From: Spirochaetaceae bacterium
GTDB taxonomy: Bacteria > Spirochaetota > Spirochaetia > DSM-27196 > SLAA01
Assembly (NCBI GenBank): GCA_003552985.1
Contig: PUPD01000193.1
Location: forward strand, 1-59,519
Length of the DNA: 59,519 bases
Reading direction: 5' to 3'
In this document: positions 26,381 to 38,500 of the stretch, in pieces
Position numbering within the stretch: position 1 is the stretch's first letter
How the letters are laid out: each line of letters opens with the position of its first letter
Translations under genes and position numbers: made by a program
Notes under the pieces: generated by a model
The model's database searches: none
The model's input: only the letters and a program-made list of their open reading frames with translations
Told to the model about the DNA's origin: nothing

Positions 26381-28398
26381 TGGTTCGTACGATCGAAGAG
26401 CTTAAGGACATTCTCACCCCATACTCAGAAGAGGATCGCGGGCGGATTGTACAGGCGGCCGATCTCTCGCAACAGCTCCACGACGGTCAACTGCGTGACA
26501 GCGGCGAGCCGTACTTCGTGCACCCGCTGCAGGTAGCCGAGATCCTCGTCGAGATGCGTCTAGACCCGGCTGCGGTGATCAGCGCCCTTTTGCACGACGT
26601 CCTCGAAGATACCGCGATGACCCGCGAGGAGCTTCGGAGTCGCTTCGGACAGGAGGTCGAACAGCTCGTAAACGGCGTGACCAAGATCGCAACGGTCAAG
26701 GCTAAGAACAAGAATATTCAGGAAGCTGAGACGATTCGCAAGATGCTGTTCGCGATGGTCAAGGATGTGCGCGTTATTCTGATCAAGCTGGCCGACAAGC
26801 TGCACAACATGCGCACGCTCGAGTACAAGCGCGGCGAACGACGAACCGCGATTGCTCAGGAGTGTCTCGATATATACGCGCCCCTTGCCGGACGGCTGGG
26901 CATTTCATGGCTGCGTGACGAGTTCCAGGACCTCTCGCTGAAGAACCTAAACCGAGATACCTACGATCACATCAAGAGTTTCGTTGCGCAGAAGCGCAAT
27001 GACCGCAGCGATTACCTGGAGCAGATCAAGCAGGTGATCGCCGAACGGGCAGCTACTGAGAATATCGCCGTTACGGTGGAAACGCGCGCCAAGCATTTCT
27101 ACTCGGTCTACCAGAAGATGAAGAAACGAGGGAAAGGGATCGAAGAGATCTTCGATCTGCTCGGCATTCGCATCCTCTGCAAGACCGAGAGCGAGTGTTA
27201 CACCCTGCTCGGGCTCGTGCATCGCACCTGGCCGCCGATCGAAGGACGGTTCAAGGATTACATCGCGATGCCGAAGTCCAATCGCTACCAGAGCCTGCAC
27301 ACTTCGGTGTTAGCGACCGGCGGTAAGATGCTCGAGATACAGATTCGCACCTACGAGATGCACCAGACCGCTGAGCACGGAATTGCGGCGCACTGGATGT
27401 ACAAAGGCGGGCGAGGACACCGGCAGCTCAGCAGCCAGGATTTCGTGATTATGGACCGGCTGAAGAACATGAACTCCTTGAAGATAACCTCACGGGAGTT
27501 CCTCGACGAGATCAAGCGCGAGATCCTCAAGGACTACATCTACGTCTTCACTCCCAAAGGCGACGCTATTCAACTTCCGCGAGGCGCCACCGCGATTGAT
27601 TTTGCGTATCACATCCACACCGAGGTTGGGCATCATACCGTCGGCGCCAAGGCCGACGGCCATATCATCCCGCTGAAGAGCGAGCTCAAGAACACGCAGG
27701 TGATCGAGATCCTCACCTCCAATAACGCGCATCCTCACGTGAACTGGCTGCGCTATGTGCGGACCTCACGCGCACGATCCAAGATCCGCCAGTGGCTGAA
27801 CAAGAACGACGAGACGTTGGTCGTTGACAAGAGCGTGGTGGCGCGCAAGAAGGTGACCCCCAGCCGGCCGGAGCCGGACGAAGCCAAACCCCAGGAGCCG
27901 ACCGAGGGCGACTACCCCAGCCGCATTATGGATACCGACAAGATCGGTGTTCGAATCGGCGACGAGCGCAACCTGATGATTCGCTTCGCGCAGTGCTGTC
28001 AACCGAGCACCGGAGACGCCATCATCGGGTACGTCTCCCGCGGCCGAGGGATCATCGTGCATCGGCTCGATTGCCACAATCTGCAGTTCATCGAAGACTT
28101 CGAGACCCGTCGGATAGAGGTTGAGTGGGAGACGGTTTCCCCGAAGGCCACTCGCCGTTTTCGTGTGACCGCACGCAAGAAGTCCGATCTGTTTTCCGAG
28201 ATAGAAGGCGCGGTCCGCAAGTTCAAAGGGCATCTCATCGAAGGACGGGTAGAGGAGAACGAGCGGGGACAGCTCGAGGGCGAGTTCACGATGGAGCTCG
28301 AGAACCCCGATGACTTCAAGCGGGTGATGAAGAGCATCCGCACCGTTCCGGCCGTGATTACGCTCAGCGACTCAGTCCAACAATACTCCCGAAACTGA
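26380..28398 (+). CDS. rel: Bifunctional (p)ppGpp synthetase/hydrolase
   Basis: Makes and degrades the stringent-response alarmone. It has 672 residues. The N-terminal HD hydrolase domain is intact (YFVHPLQVAEIL, ALLHDVLEDTAMT with HDxxED). The synthetase domain has KHFYSVYQKMKKRGKGIEE, DLLGIRIL and GRFKDYIAMPKSNRYQSLHT. The RFKD sequence is the RxKD form of bifunctional enzymes, as against ExDD in synthetase-only RelA. A TGS domain (YVFTPKGDAIQLPRGATAID) and a C-terminal ACT domain follow. Being in the prfA-prmC-rel operon ties alarmone control to translation termination genes. Start overlap with prmC is by one base. Confidence 0.95.
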   Translation: MVRTIEELKDILTPYSEEDRGRIVQAADLSQQLHDGQLRDSGEPYFVHPLQVAEILVEMRLDPAAVISALLHDVLEDTAMTREELRSRFGQEVEQLVNGVTKIATVKAKNKNIQEAETIRKMLFAMVKDVRVILIKLADKLHNMRTLEYKRGERRTAIAQECLDIYAPLAGRLGISWLRDEFQDLSLKNLNRDTYDHIKSFVAQKRNDRSDYLEQIKQVIAERAATENIAVTVETRAKHFYSVYQKMKKRGKGIEEIFDLLGIRILCKTESECYTLLGLVHRTWPPIEGRFKDYIAMPKSNRYQSLHTSVLATGGKMLEIQIRTYEMHQTAEHGIAAHWMYKGGRGHRQLSSQDFVIMDRLKNMNSLKITSREFLDEIKREILKDYIYVFTPKGDAIQLPRGATAIDFAYHIHTEVGHHTVGAKADGHIIPLKSELKNTQVIEILTSNNAHPHVNWLRYVRTSRARSKIRQWLNKNDETLVVDKSVVARKKVTPSRPEPDEAKPQEPTEGDYPSRIMDTDKIGVRIGDERNLMIRFAQCCQPSTGDAIIGYVSRGRGIIVHRLDCHNLQFIEDFETRRIEVEWETVSPKATRRFRVTARKKSDLFSEIEGAVRKFKGHLIEGRVEENERGQLEGEFTMELENPDDFKRVMKSIRTVPAVITLSDSVQQYSRN

Positions 28399-28422
28399 CA
28401 CGCACCGTGTTGGTGCAATCGC

Positions 28423-28451
28423 TTGTCTCGTACCTGTTCGAGTGGTATCTT
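28423..28451 (+). promoter_or_regulatory. Promoter of tpx
   Basis: TTGTCT (28423-28428) and TATCTT (28446-28451) with exactly 17 bp between them, 35 bp before the tpx ATG. A weak 5-bp hairpin after rel (GCACC/GGTGC, 28402-28416) lies just upstream and may separate the two units. Confidence 0.45.
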
Positions 28452-28486
28452 TGCGAAGCAAAACGTCACAACTCAGGGGGTCAGCA

Positions 28487-28993
28487 ATGGCACAGGTTAC
28501 ACGTAAAGGCCAACCGATCAACACCATCGGAGAGCTTCCGGCCCGGGGAAGCACCGCGCCGGATTTTCGGCTTACCAAGAGTGACCTCAGCGATGTCACG
28601 CTTGCCGATTTCGCCGGAAAGAAAAAGATACTGAGCATTACGCCGAGCCTGGACACCAGCACCTGCGCCGCAAGCGCCAAGCGCTTCGACTCCGAGGCGG
28701 CCAAGCTCGGCGACACCGTTATTCTGCATGTCAGCCGGGATCTCCCGGCCGCTCAGGCACGCTTTTGTAGATCCGAAGGAGTGAGCTCGGTTATCACCCT
28801 GAGCGAGCTACGCAACCGGGAGTTCGGTCGGCAATATGGCGTTGAGATCGTTGACGGACCGATCGCCGGGTTGCTCGCTCGCGCGGTCATCGTGCTGGAC
28901 AAGGACAACCGCGTGGTTTACACCCAACAGGTACCCGAGATCTCACAGGAGCCCGACTACGAGACGGCTTTGGCCGCTGCCCGCGACGCGTAG
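28487..28993 (+). CDS. tpx: Thiol peroxidase
   Basis: Thioredoxin-dependent peroxiredoxin reducing H2O2 and alkyl hydroperoxides. It has 168 residues, matching Tpx. The peroxidatic Cys is in ITPSLDTSTCAASAKRF and the resolving Cys in RDLPAAQARFC. The GLLARAVIVLDKDNRVVYTQ and VPEISQEPDYE segments are typical. The ATG at 28487 has AGGGGGT upstream, so the longer in-frame version is rejected. It has its own promoter and lies 27 bp before trmL. Confidence 0.95.
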   Translation: MAQVTRKGQPINTIGELPARGSTAPDFRLTKSDLSDVTLADFAGKKKILSITPSLDTSTCAASAKRFDSEAAKLGDTVILHVSRDLPAAQARFCRSEGVSSVITLSELRNREFGRQYGVEIVDGPIAGLLARAVIVLDKDNRVVYTQQVPEISQEPDYETALAAARDA

Positions 28994-29020
28994 GCATGGT
29001 CTTCGGCAGCTCGAACCGTT

Positions 29021-29521
29021 ATGCAGCACCGGCCGGCCGTTGCGCTTGTGGAACCGGAGATTCCTCAAAACACCGGGAACATCGCGCGCACCTGTGCCGC
29101 GACCGGGTTTGAGCTGCATCTGGTTGAGCCACTGGGGTTCGAGATCACCGACCGTCACCTGAAGCGTGCCGGCCTGGACTACTGGAACGCGGTCACGGTT
29201 ATCCGCCACGCCTCGCTCGCGGCGTTTCTCGAGGCAACGGCCGACCGGCCGCGAATTTTCGTTAGCACCAAAGGCGCGCGAGCGTACACTGATCCGGTCT
29301 ACCCCGCCGACTGCATCCTGGTGTTCGGCCGCGAAACAGCCGGACTTCCGGCGGAGCTGCTCGCCGAACAGTACGAACGAACCGTCCGCATTCCGATGCG
29401 TACGGTACTGCGCTCGTTGAATCTTTCGAACTCGGTAGCCATACTGGTGTACGAAGCGATGCGACAGTGGGGATTCCCCGGCTGCCGCACAGGAGGGGAT
29501 CGATGCAACGAATCGGCATAA
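29021..29521 (+). CDS. trmL: tRNA (cytidine/uridine-34-2'-O)-methyltransferase
   Basis: SPOUT-class knotted methyltransferase modifying the wobble base of tRNA-Leu isoacceptors. It has 166 residues. Signatures are VEPEIPQNTGNIARTCAATG, AGLDYWNAV, LVFGRETAGLP and MRTVLRSLNLSNSVAILVYEAMRQ, the knot that binds SAM. Its 3' end overlaps proC by 19 bp. No Shine-Dalgarno is apparent. Confidence 0.93.
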   Translation: MQHRPAVALVEPEIPQNTGNIARTCAATGFELHLVEPLGFEITDRHLKRAGLDYWNAVTVIRHASLAAFLEATADRPRIFVSTKGARAYTDPVYPADCILVFGRETAGLPAELLAEQYERTVRIPMRTVLRSLNLSNSVAILVYEAMRQWGFPGCRTGGDRCNESA

Positions 29522-30297
29522 TCGGCTTCGGCAACATGGGATCGTCGATTGCACGCGGCTTGCGCGCTGCCGACGGGAAACTCGGCCTAAGTGTGATCGA
29601 GCCGAACGGCGCGGCGCGCAATCAGGCGGTTTCGGAGTTCGGGGCGACCGACTATACCGATGATCCGGAACGCTGCTTCACTGATTCGGACGTTGTCATT
29701 TTGGCGATCAAGCCCCAGGATCTGGAAGGCGCGGCCGACCGCCTGCGTCCGTACAGCGCCGGCGCGGCCATGATATCGGTGCTCGCGGGAACCACAATTC
29801 GGCGCGTCGCCGACCTTCTCGGCACTGAGCAGGTGGCGCGTTTCATGCCGAGCCTTGCCGCGAGCGTCGGCAGATCGCTTGTCGGCGTGGCTTTCGGTCC
29901 CGAGGCAGACTCGAGGCTGCGTAGAAACGCATTCACAGCCGCTGCTGCGATCGGGACACCGCTGGAGGTTCCTGAACACCTCATGGCCGCCGTGACCGGA
30001 GTCTCCGGATCGGGTCTCGCCTACGCCTTTAGTTTTGCGCACGCGCTGGCGATGGGCGGGGTCGCAACCGGCCTGAAGTACGACGATGCGCTTCACGCTG
30101 CGATTGCGGTACTTGAGGGCGCCTCTGCCGTGCTGAAGAGCACGGGAGAACACCCGCAGGTGCTGACCAGCAAGGTATCCTCGCCGGGCGGAACCACGAT
30201 CCGCGGCCTCACCGCGCTGGAGCGCGGCGCATTCACCGCAACTGTCATAGACGCCGTGCGCGAAGCGGCTGCACGCGCCTCGGAGCTCGAGGGCTGA
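29503..30297 (+). CDS. proC: Pyrroline-5-carboxylate reductase
   Basis: Last step of proline synthesis, reducing pyrroline 5-carboxylate with NAD(P)H. It has 264 residues. The N-terminal Rossmann loop is IGIIGFGNMGSSIARGL; ILAIKPQDL and the C-terminal VSSPGGTTIRGLTALERGAF are diagnostic. The ATG at 29503 has AGGAGGGG 5 nt upstream and lies inside the end of trmL, so the two are translationally coupled. proA and proB lie at the left end of the window on the other strand. Confidence 0.96.
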   Translation: MQRIGIIGFGNMGSSIARGLRAADGKLGLSVIEPNGAARNQAVSEFGATDYTDDPERCFTDSDVVILAIKPQDLEGAADRLRPYSAGAAMISVLAGTTIRRVADLLGTEQVARFMPSLAASVGRSLVGVAFGPEADSRLRRNAFTAAAAIGTPLEVPEHLMAAVTGVSGSGLAYAFSFAHALAMGGVATGLKYDDALHAAIAVLEGASAVLKSTGEHPQVLTSKVSSPGGTTIRGLTALERGAFTATVIDAVREAAARASELEG

Positions 30298-30323
30298 CTA
30301 GTCCCGAACGGCTGCGTCACTGC

Positions 30324-30352
30324 TTGTCGGTGCTGCTCCTTTTCGCTAAGAT
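30324..30352 (+). promoter_or_regulatory. Promoter of serS, near-leaderless
   Basis: TTGTCG (30324-30329), a 17-bp spacer and TAAGAT (30347-30352) end 9 nt before the serS ATG. The expected transcript start is about 3 nt from the start codon. There is no Shine-Dalgarno. Confidence 0.5.
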
Positions 30353-30361
30353 TCGCGCACA

Positions 30362-31642
30362 ATGCTCGATCTGAAATTTATCCGTGACAATCTCGAAGCC
30401 GTACAGGCAAGTATCGAGGCGCGCAATGTCCAGGCAGATGCGGAACTCGTCGCTCGGACGTACGACGAGCGCAACGCGCTGCTCAAAGAGCTCGAACACT
30501 TGCGCGCGCAGCGCAACGATAACGCCAAGAAGATGAAGGCCGCTCCCAATGAGCAGACCCGGGCGGCGCTGATCGAAGAAGGTAAGCGCCTGAAAACGAC
30601 GATACCGGATCTCGAGAAGAAGCTCGAGACGCTGGAGCAAACGCTCTACAGCGAGGCGGCTAAGGTCCCGAACATGGTGCACCCGGAGGCGCCGGTAGGT
30701 GCGGACGAAGGCGCAAACCGTGAGCTGAAGCAGGTCGGAGGCATTCCGGACTTCACCTTCCCCACGCGCGATCACATCGCAATCGGGGAACAGTTGGGCC
30801 TGCTGGACTTCGAGCGCGGCACCAAGGTCTCCGGAACGAAGTTCTATTACCTGAAAAACCAGGCGGTATTGCTGGAGCTCGGCCTCGTTCGCTTCGCGCT
30901 CGATCACCTTGCGCGCAAGGGCTTCCACCTGATGCTGACGCCCGACATCGCACGTGAGAGCATCGTGGACGGCATCGGTTTCAATCCTCGCGGGCCTGAA
31001 AGCAATCTCTACACGCTCGAGGACGAGGGCACCTGTCTAGTGGGTACCGCCGAGATCACTCTCGGCGGCTACTATGCAAACGAAATTCTCGCTGCCGAGG
31101 AGCTACCGATCCTCATGGCCGGCGTATCGCACTGCTTCCGCCGTGAAGCCGGTGCTGCCGGACAGTTCTCCAAGGGGTTGTACCGCGTACACCAGTTCAC
31201 CAAGGTCGAGATGTTCGTGATATGTACTCCCGAGACCTCGGAGCAGGAGCACGAGCGTCTGCGCGAGATCGAAGAGGAGCTCTTCTCCAACCTGGAGATT
31301 CCCTATCGCGTCGTCGACACCGCAACCGGCGATCTCGGCGCCCCTGCATACCGCAAGTACGACCTCGAGGCATGGATGCCGGGGCGCGGCGAGAACGGTG
31401 ACTGGGGCGAGATCACCAGCGCTTCGAACTGTACCGATTACCAGGCGCGCAGACTACACGTGCGTTACAAGAGCGCTGAAGGCAATCGCCACGTTCATAT
31501 GCTGAACGGCACCGCGATAGCGGTTTCGCGCGCGATAATCGCGCTGTTGGAGAACTACCAACAGGCCGACGGATCGGTGCGGATGCCCCGGGCGCTCGTG
31601 CCCTACGTAGGGTTCGAGCAAATCGGCCCCGCCGATGGTTAG
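30362..31642 (+). CDS. serS: Serine--tRNA ligase
   Basis: Class II synthetase charging tRNA-Ser (and tRNA-Sec). It has 426 residues, the normal length. The N-terminal coiled-coil arm (about residues 30-100, rich in Lys/Glu heptads) binds the long variable arm of the tRNA. The catalytic core has PDFTFPTRDHIAIGEQLG, motif 2 FRREAGAAGQFSKGLYRVHQF and motif 3 LNGTAIAVSRAIIALLENYQ. The last 8 bp overlap the NeuB-like gene. The start codon lies only 9 nt from a promoter -10 box. Confidence 0.97.
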   Translation: MLDLKFIRDNLEAVQASIEARNVQADAELVARTYDERNALLKELEHLRAQRNDNAKKMKAAPNEQTRAALIEEGKRLKTTIPDLEKKLETLEQTLYSEAAKVPNMVHPEAPVGADEGANRELKQVGGIPDFTFPTRDHIAIGEQLGLLDFERGTKVSGTKFYYLKNQAVLLELGLVRFALDHLARKGFHLMLTPDIARESIVDGIGFNPRGPESNLYTLEDEGTCLVGTAEITLGGYYANEILAAEELPILMAGVSHCFRREAGAAGQFSKGLYRVHQFTKVEMFVICTPETSEQEHERLREIEEELFSNLEIPYRVVDTATGDLGAPAYRKYDLEAWMPGRGENGDWGEITSASNCTDYQARRLHVRYKSAEGNRHVHMLNGTAIAVSRAIIALLENYQQADGSVRMPRALVPYVGFEQIGPADG

Positions 31643-32711
31643 GCCGGAGATTATCGCCGAACTCGGGACCGGCCACGGGGGTGATCTCGGTCGTGTTCGT
31701 GAGCTGGTGGCCGCAGCCGCCGAGGCCGGCGCCGATTGCGCCAAGTTTCAGTGGATCATCGCCGACGAAATCGTTCACCCGCGCACCGGGAGTGTGCACC
31801 TGCCCGGCGGGGCGGTTGCGCTTTACGAGCAGTTCCGAGCGCTAGAGCAGCCGGCCTCGTTCTATGAGGAGTGCGCGGAAGCATGCCGTCAACACGGGCT
31901 CGCGTTTCTCTGCACCGTGTTCGGGACCGAGAGCCTGGACCGTTTGGCCCGCCTCGCTCCTCGGCGTGTGAAGATCGCCTCACCCGAGCTCAATCATCTG
32001 CCGTTGCTGCGTGCCGCCGCCGAGCGCGATCTACACCTCATCCTCTCGACCGGCGTTTCGCGGCTGGCGAATATCGAGCGCGCACTGGCCGAGGTCGGCG
32101 CCGCACGCTGTGAGCTGCTGCATTGTATCACCGCCTACCCTGCCCCGGAGGACGAGTACAACCTGCGTGTGATCCCGCACCTAAGCGCGTTGTTCGGTCT
32201 GCCTGTGGGGGTCTCGGATCACAGCATCGATCCCACGCTGGTGCCGGCCTGCGCAACAGCCTGCGGCGCGCGTCGTATCGAGAAGCATTTCACGCTCGAT
32301 AACTCCGCAGGGGGGCTCGATGACCCAATCGCGCTGGTGCCGGACGAGTTCCGCGAGATGAGCGCGCTGGTCACCGCACTGAGCGCGAGCGCCACGGACG
32401 ACCTGATCCCGATCCTAGACGATAGATTCGGAGCAGAGCGCGTCAGGGCAGTGCTCGGCGACGGCGTCAAGCGTTTAGCGGCGAGCGAGCGTGCTAACTA
32501 CGGGCGCAGCAATCGGTCTCTGCATGCCCGCCACGACTTACCGGCCGGGACGGTCATCACCGAGAATAACACCACGCTGCTGCGAACCGAGCACAACCTC
32601 AGGCCCGGCATCGAGCCTCAGCATCTCCAGCATGCGCTCGGCGCCGAGCTGACTCATGATGTCCCGGCCGGTGAAGGCGTCCGCTGGGAAGATCTGCTGC
32701 AGTCACGGTAG
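31635..32711 (+). CDS. N-acetylneuraminate (nonulosonate) synthase-like protein
   Basis: NeuB-type enzymes condense phosphoenolpyruvate with a hexosamine to make sialic, legionaminic or pseudaminic acid. It has 358 residues. The TIM-barrel has IIAELGTGHGGD, GADCAKFQWI, KIASPELNHLPLL, LILSTGVS, GLPVGVSDHS and IEKHFTLDNSAGGLDD, the PEP and metal sites. The C-terminal SAF (antifreeze-like) domain runs from RSLHARHDLPAGTVITENN. It overlaps serS by 8 bp and has no other sugar genes around it, so its product is unknown. It could serve surface-sugar or flagellin glycosylation; this is inference. Confidence 0.85.
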   Translation: MVRPEIIAELGTGHGGDLGRVRELVAAAAEAGADCAKFQWIIADEIVHPRTGSVHLPGGAVALYEQFRALEQPASFYEECAEACRQHGLAFLCTVFGTESLDRLARLAPRRVKIASPELNHLPLLRAAAERDLHLILSTGVSRLANIERALAEVGAARCELLHCITAYPAPEDEYNLRVIPHLSALFGLPVGVSDHSIDPTLVPACATACGARRIEKHFTLDNSAGGLDDPIALVPDEFREMSALVTALSASATDDLIPILDDRFGAERVRAVLGDGVKRLAASERANYGRSNRSLHARHDLPAGTVITENNTTLLRTEHNLRPGIEPQHLQHALGAELTHDVPAGEGVRWEDLLQSR

Positions 32712-32717
32712 CGCGGC

Positions 32718-32742
32718 GCCCGCAGAGACGGCGACCGCGGGC
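32718..32742. terminator. Hairpin between convergent neuB-like gene and acnA
   Basis: A 6-bp GC stem (GCCCGC/GCGGGC) around a 13-nt loop lies between the two convergent stops. No U-run follows, so termination is only possible. Confidence 0.25.
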
Positions 32743-32754
32743 TGCGGGGACTCC

Positions 32755-35472
<2,718 letters not shown>

Positions 35473-35497
35473 GCGACAACTCCTTTTGTTGAGCTAG

Positions 35498-35527
35498 ATA
35501 ATACTCATAGGCCCTTGTCGACTTCAA
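35498..35527 (-). promoter_or_regulatory. Promoter of acnA
   Basis: On the minus strand TTGAAG (35527-35522), 18-bp spacer, TATTAT (35503-35498), 26 bp before the acnA ATG. It overlaps the -35 of the divergent promoter, so polymerases would compete for the site. Confidence 0.55.
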
Positions 35528-35546
35528 GATAGTGAAGTGCTATAGT
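35518..35546 (+). promoter_or_regulatory. Promoter of the E1-lipoyl-KAS III fusion gene
   Basis: TCGACT (35518-35523), 17-bp spacer and an extended -10 TGC-TATAGT (TATAGT 35541-35546). The expected leader is about 36 nt and holds GGAGGG just before the GTG start. Confidence 0.5.
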
Positions 35547-35588
35547 ACCCGAGTCTGTTCCGGACCAAGACCGAGATTGGAGGGTAGC

Positions 35589-38500
35589 GTGGAACATACG
35601 GCATTCAATAACTTGCCTGAAGATAAGCTTTTGGGCTTGTACCGCACCATGGTGACAGCCCGCGAGATAGACCTGCTTGAAGAAAGCTACACCGGACGCG
35701 GCGAGGCATTCTTTCATGTCTCCGGTGCCGGCCATGAAGGCACTTCATTTCTCAACGACCATCTGATTCCGGAGGACTATCTACACTGCCATTACCGCGA
35801 CAAGGCTCTGATGCTCGCCCGCGGCGTCTCGGCGGAGATGTTCTTTCTCGCGTTGTTCAACAAGGACCGGTCCCACTCGCGCGGACGACAGATGAATGCG
35901 CACATGAGCGCCCCCGAGCACAACATTCTCAGCCTCACCGGGCCGGTTGGGAACAACGCGCTGCAGGCCGACGGGGTCGCCACCGCCCTAAAGAGCCGCG
36001 CGGGGAACGCAATCGTGTTGTGCTCGCTCGGGGACGGTATGACGCAGGAGGGCGAGGTACTGGAGGCGATTGGGCACGCCGCGCGCGACCAGTTGCCGCT
36101 GCTGTTTCTCGTCCAGGACAACCAGTTCGCAATCTCCACGATGACCGACGGTAAAACCTTTTACGACCGCCCCGACGGTAAGCCCAACGAGTTCTACGGA
36201 ATCCCGATCACCCGCATGGACGGACGGCACCCCCACGAGTGCTACGACGTATTCGGCGAAGTTGTCACCGAGGTGCGCACCAGGAGAGTGCCCCAGATCA
36301 TCGTATTTGAGGTTGACCGTCTCTCAAACCACACTAACGCCGACGACCAACGCATGTATCGCAGCTCCGAGGAGATCAAACGCGTCGCCGAAACCGGAGA
36401 TCCGCTGATCCACTTTCAAGCCTACCTTGTTGAGCGCGGCGTGACGACCGATACGCTTGAGCAGATTTCGCGTGACGTGCGTGACGAGCTCGCGCCGATC
36501 GCCGAAAGCGCGCAGTTCAGCCCGGAACCCGCGCCGGTCTTCGACGCGCTGCGACCGCTTCCCGCATACCTCACGCCGGGCCAGGCCGCAGAGTATCGCG
36601 GCGATCCTGAAGGTGCCCGCGAGCGTGGCGAGGAGACATACGTTATGCTCGCAGCCATCCGCGAGGTCCTGCGCAACCGCCTCGCCTCGGATGAGCGCGT
36701 CGTCCTGTACGGCGAGGATATTGAGGACCCCAAGGGCGACGTCTTCGGAGTGACGAAAGGACTAAGCACCAGCTATCCGGAAAGGGTGCGCAACTCCCCG
36801 CTTTCCGAATCGTTGATTCTGGGAGAGACAATCGGCGAAGCGCTCGCCGGCCGCCGGCCGGTCGCGTTCCTGCAGTTTGCCGACTTCCTGCCGATTGCGT
36901 ACAACCAGATCTTCGCCGAGCTCGGCAGCATGTATTGGCGCACCGACGGCGGATGGCAGGCACCGGTGATCGTTATGATCACCTGCGGCGGTTACAAGCC
37001 CGGCCTGGGGCCATTCCACGCCAGCAGCCTTGAAGCGCTTGCCGCGCACACGCCCGGGGTTGATGTAGTCATGCCGAGCACCGCAGGCGATGCCGCCGGG
37101 CTTCTGAACGCGGCCTTCGAATCGGGCCGGCCGACGCTGTTCTTCTATCCCAAGAGCTGTCTGAACGAGCGCGACAACGCCACCAGCACCGATGTCGAGA
37201 AGCAGCTCGTGCCGCTCGGTAGCGCCCGCAAAGTGCGCGGAGGAGACGACATCACGATGGTAGCGTACGGCAACACGGTTGGACTTTGCCGACGCGCCGC
37301 GGTTGAGCTTTCAAAGCACGACTACCATACCGATCTGATCGATCTGCGCTCGATTCGACCGTGGGATGTTGAGATGATCACCGAGTCGGCCGCGCGCACC
37401 GGCAAGCTGATCATGGTGCACGAGGATAACCACAGTGCCGGGGTCGGTGCCGAGGTGATTGCCACCGTCGCCGAGCGCGCAAAGGGACCGATTGCGCTGC
37501 GACGCGTTACACGAGCTGACACCTATGTCCCGTGTAACTTCGAAAACCAGCTCGAGGTGCTGCCGAGCTACAAGCGCATCCTCGAAACCGCGGTCGAGCT
37601 TCTGGGAGGCGAGATCCATTGGAAGCCGCCGGCGCAGCGCGAGAAGGGCGTGTATTACCTCGAGGCCATCGGGTCGAGCCCCTCGGATGAATCAATAACG
37701 GTTGTTGAATGGCAGGTGGCTCCCGGCGACGAAGTCAAGAGCGGCCAGATTGTTGCGGAGCTCGAAGCCGACAAGGCCGCAGTTGAGCTCAAATCCTCGG
37801 TTGCGGGCACGGTCGAAGAGATCCTGGTCAACCAGGGTGATCTCGTCAAGGTTGGAACGCCGATCGCAAAACTGAAGACCACGCCGTCGGAGAGCACGGG
37901 CCGTGAGCATCTCAAGCCGATCACGCGGGAGGATCCGGGCACGCCGATCATTTCAGGTCTTGAGCGCGGCCCGACGACCCCTGCACCCGAGGCGGCGGGG
38001 GCGCCGGCATACCATGAAACGCGCCGCGCCGCAGCCGAGCCGGTCATCGTAAGAGTTACCGGGGCAAAAGGAAGCCGAGTTGTCAGCAACGAGGAAGTAT
38101 CGGCGATGTGCCCGACCTGGACACCCGACGACATTCTAAAGCGAACGGGCATTGAGACACGCCCGTGGGTTGCCGACGGCGAGAATGCGCTCACTCTGGC
38201 GGAGCAGGCTACGCGCAGCTTGCTTACCGATCTCGACATCGGCATCGAGCAGATCGACCTGATCCTGTGCACCACCGGTACTCCGATCTACAACACACCG
38301 TCGATGGCAACGCTCTTACATGACCGGCTGGCCGACGGCCGCAGCGATTTTCTTGCTCCGGCATACGACATTAACGCAGCGTGCTCGGGATACGTCTACG
38401 CCCTGCAGATCGCGTTCGACTACCTGCAGAGCAAGCCGCGTGACTCTGTTCTGCTGGTGACCACCGAGGTGCTGTCTCCGCGGCTCAATACGGCCGACCC

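Noticed and set aside
35532-35588. Upstream TTG start of the fusion protein
   Set aside because: It would place the start inside the promoter; GTG at 35589 has GGAGGG next to it.
37600-38100. Search for an E2 acyltransferase or E3-binding domain between the lipoyl and KAS III parts
   Set aside because: The linker is Pro/Ala-rich and short (about 60 residues); no such domain fits.
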